Below, in pieces: positions 5,761-6,299 of a DNA stretch of 6,299 nucleotides. The DNA is taken from positions 320-6,618 of the forward strand of contig DAIDAD010000032.1 in the NCBI GenBank assembly GCA_027310795.1. The letters are read 5' to 3'. Each line of letters opens with the position of its first letter. The stretch's first letter is position 1. This stretch comes from Candidatus Micrarchaeaceae archaeon. Lineage in GTDB: Archaea > Micrarchaeota > Micrarchaeia > Micrarchaeales > CABMGC01. A model generated the notes under the pieces. It did no database searches, was not told the origin of the DNA, and saw nothing but the letters and a program-made list of their open reading frames with translations. The position numbers and the translations under genes are program-made.

Positions 5761-5887
5761 TAGCGCTGTCTGACGAGTATTACTGCTCGGTGGATGGTAA
5801 TGAAAATTCCTATTGGAATTAGATGTAGTCTTGAGCAATGCAAAGAAAGCTCGCGATACAATTGCTGTTTAAAATTGCGAAACCAAA
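5761..5887 (+). other. Pre-16S rRNA leader
   Basis: This is the non-coding stretch between the A/T-rich promoter and the mature 16S end. It holds a perfect 6-bp hairpin AATTCC-TATT-GGAATT (5805-5820), a weaker CGAG/CTCG hairpin near 5774-5788, and complementary AGCAAT/ATTGCT segments around 5835-5870. The left arm of the long 16S processing stem (with a bulge-helix-bulge in many archaea) is expected here, but its partner lies 3' of the 16S, outside the window. Short open frames here and in the 16S are not genes. Confidence 0.55.
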
Positions 5888-6299
5888 ACTCCAGTCGATG
5901 CTGCTGGAGGACACTGCTATCAGATTCCGACAGCCATGCAAGTCAGCTCAACGACTTCGTTGGGCGGCGCACGGCTCAGTAACGCGTGGTCAATCTAACG
6001 TAGAGAAGGGGATAACCTTGGGAAACTGAGGCTAATACCATATAGGATAGGGATTCTGGAACGAGCCCTAACCGAAAGGGTTGCGAATTGGAGCATTACC
6101 GCTCTACGATGAGACTGCGTCGGATCAGGCAGATGGCGGGGTAACGGCCCACCATACCTTTGACCCGTAGGGGATATGAGAGTAAGAGCCCCGAGAAGGG
6201 CACTGAGACAAGGGCCCTAGCGCTACGGCGTGCAGCAGGCGCGCAATCTCCACAATGCGCGGAAGCGTGATGGGGGGAGTCTGAGTGATGGACTTAGGT
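5888..6299 (+). rRNA. 16S ribosomal RNA, 5' portion (archaeal, divergent)
   Basis: The mature 5' end is placed at about 5888 by aligning ACTCCAGTCGATGCTGCTGG with the archaeal start ATTCCGGTTGATCCTGCCGG. Further landmarks are CCATGCAAGTC, GGCTCAGTAACGCGTGG, GGGAAACTGAGGCTAATACC, the GGGGTAACGGCCCACC region (near 6138), CACTGAGACAAGGGCCC (6200-6216) and GTGCAGCAGGCGCG (6230-6243), at distances matching E. coli positions ~6 to ~417. The gene continues past the window end. The first helix is TCCAG/CTGGA instead of the usual TCCGG/CCGGA, with both strands changed so that pairing is kept, which argues for a functional rRNA. Departures include C14 and G18 (E. coli numbering) and CAATC in place of AAACC after the GCGCG block. 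Confidence 0.96.

Noticed and set aside
5794..6029. Two plus-strand frames of about 62 codons
   Set aside because: They lie in the pre-16S leader and 16S rRNA.

Overview
The window reads as archaeal chromosome. The strongest evidence is a 5'-partial 16S rRNA at the right edge with archaeal signature blocks (the CTGAGGCTAATACC and CACTGAGACAAGGGCCC type). A/T-rich TATA elements at archaeal spacing and a GGTGA-type ribosome binding site agree with this. The 16S differs from the usual archaeal consensus at normally fixed positions, including two 'universal' archaeal primer sites. That suggests a deep or fast-evolving lineage, such as the DPANN/ARMAN (Micrarchaeota-like) group. The lineage is inference; I could not search a database.

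Layout. (1) 1-888, plus strand: the 3' three-quarters of a saccharopine-dehydrogenase-family oxidoreductase, cut by the window edge. (2) 917-5180, minus strand: a tight three-gene operon, read right to left. It holds an aldehyde dehydrogenase of the 4-aminobutyraldehyde dehydrogenase type (3687-5180), a second aldehyde dehydrogenase of the Sad/YneI succinate-semialdehyde type (2323-3690, junction ATGATG), and a class III PLP aminotransferase of the glutamate-1-semialdehyde-aminomutase fold group (917-2269). A TATA box sits just upstream of the first gene. (3) 5230-5573, minus strand: a two-tier hairpin and two small overlapping reading frames, a 44-residue ribbon-helix-helix DNA-binding protein and a lysine-rich frame that may be its frameshifted tail. 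(4) 5634-5704, minus strand: tRNA-Val(CAC) with several odd positions. (5) 5731-5760: an A/T-rich divergent promoter region serving the tRNA (minus) and the rRNA (plus). (6) 5761-6299, plus strand: the pre-16S leader and the first ~410 bases of 16S rRNA.

How the genes may work together. The two dehydrogenases and the transaminase fit the chain 4-aminobutyraldehyde -> GABA -> succinate semialdehyde -> succinate, the lower part of putrescine breakdown. The dehydrogenases carry subgroup-specific C-terminal motifs. The transaminase step is assigned mainly by context, because its sequence is closest to HemL-like enzymes. The convergent saccharopine-dehydrogenase-family gene may also act on lysine or polyamine-type substrates, but nothing here proves the link.

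The points most worth checking are the G18 change in the 16S central pseudoknot, the tRNA-Val with four C residues where U is expected, the split RHH gene, and the frame problem at the start of the aminotransferase. I found no mobile element, CRISPR array or obvious defence system.
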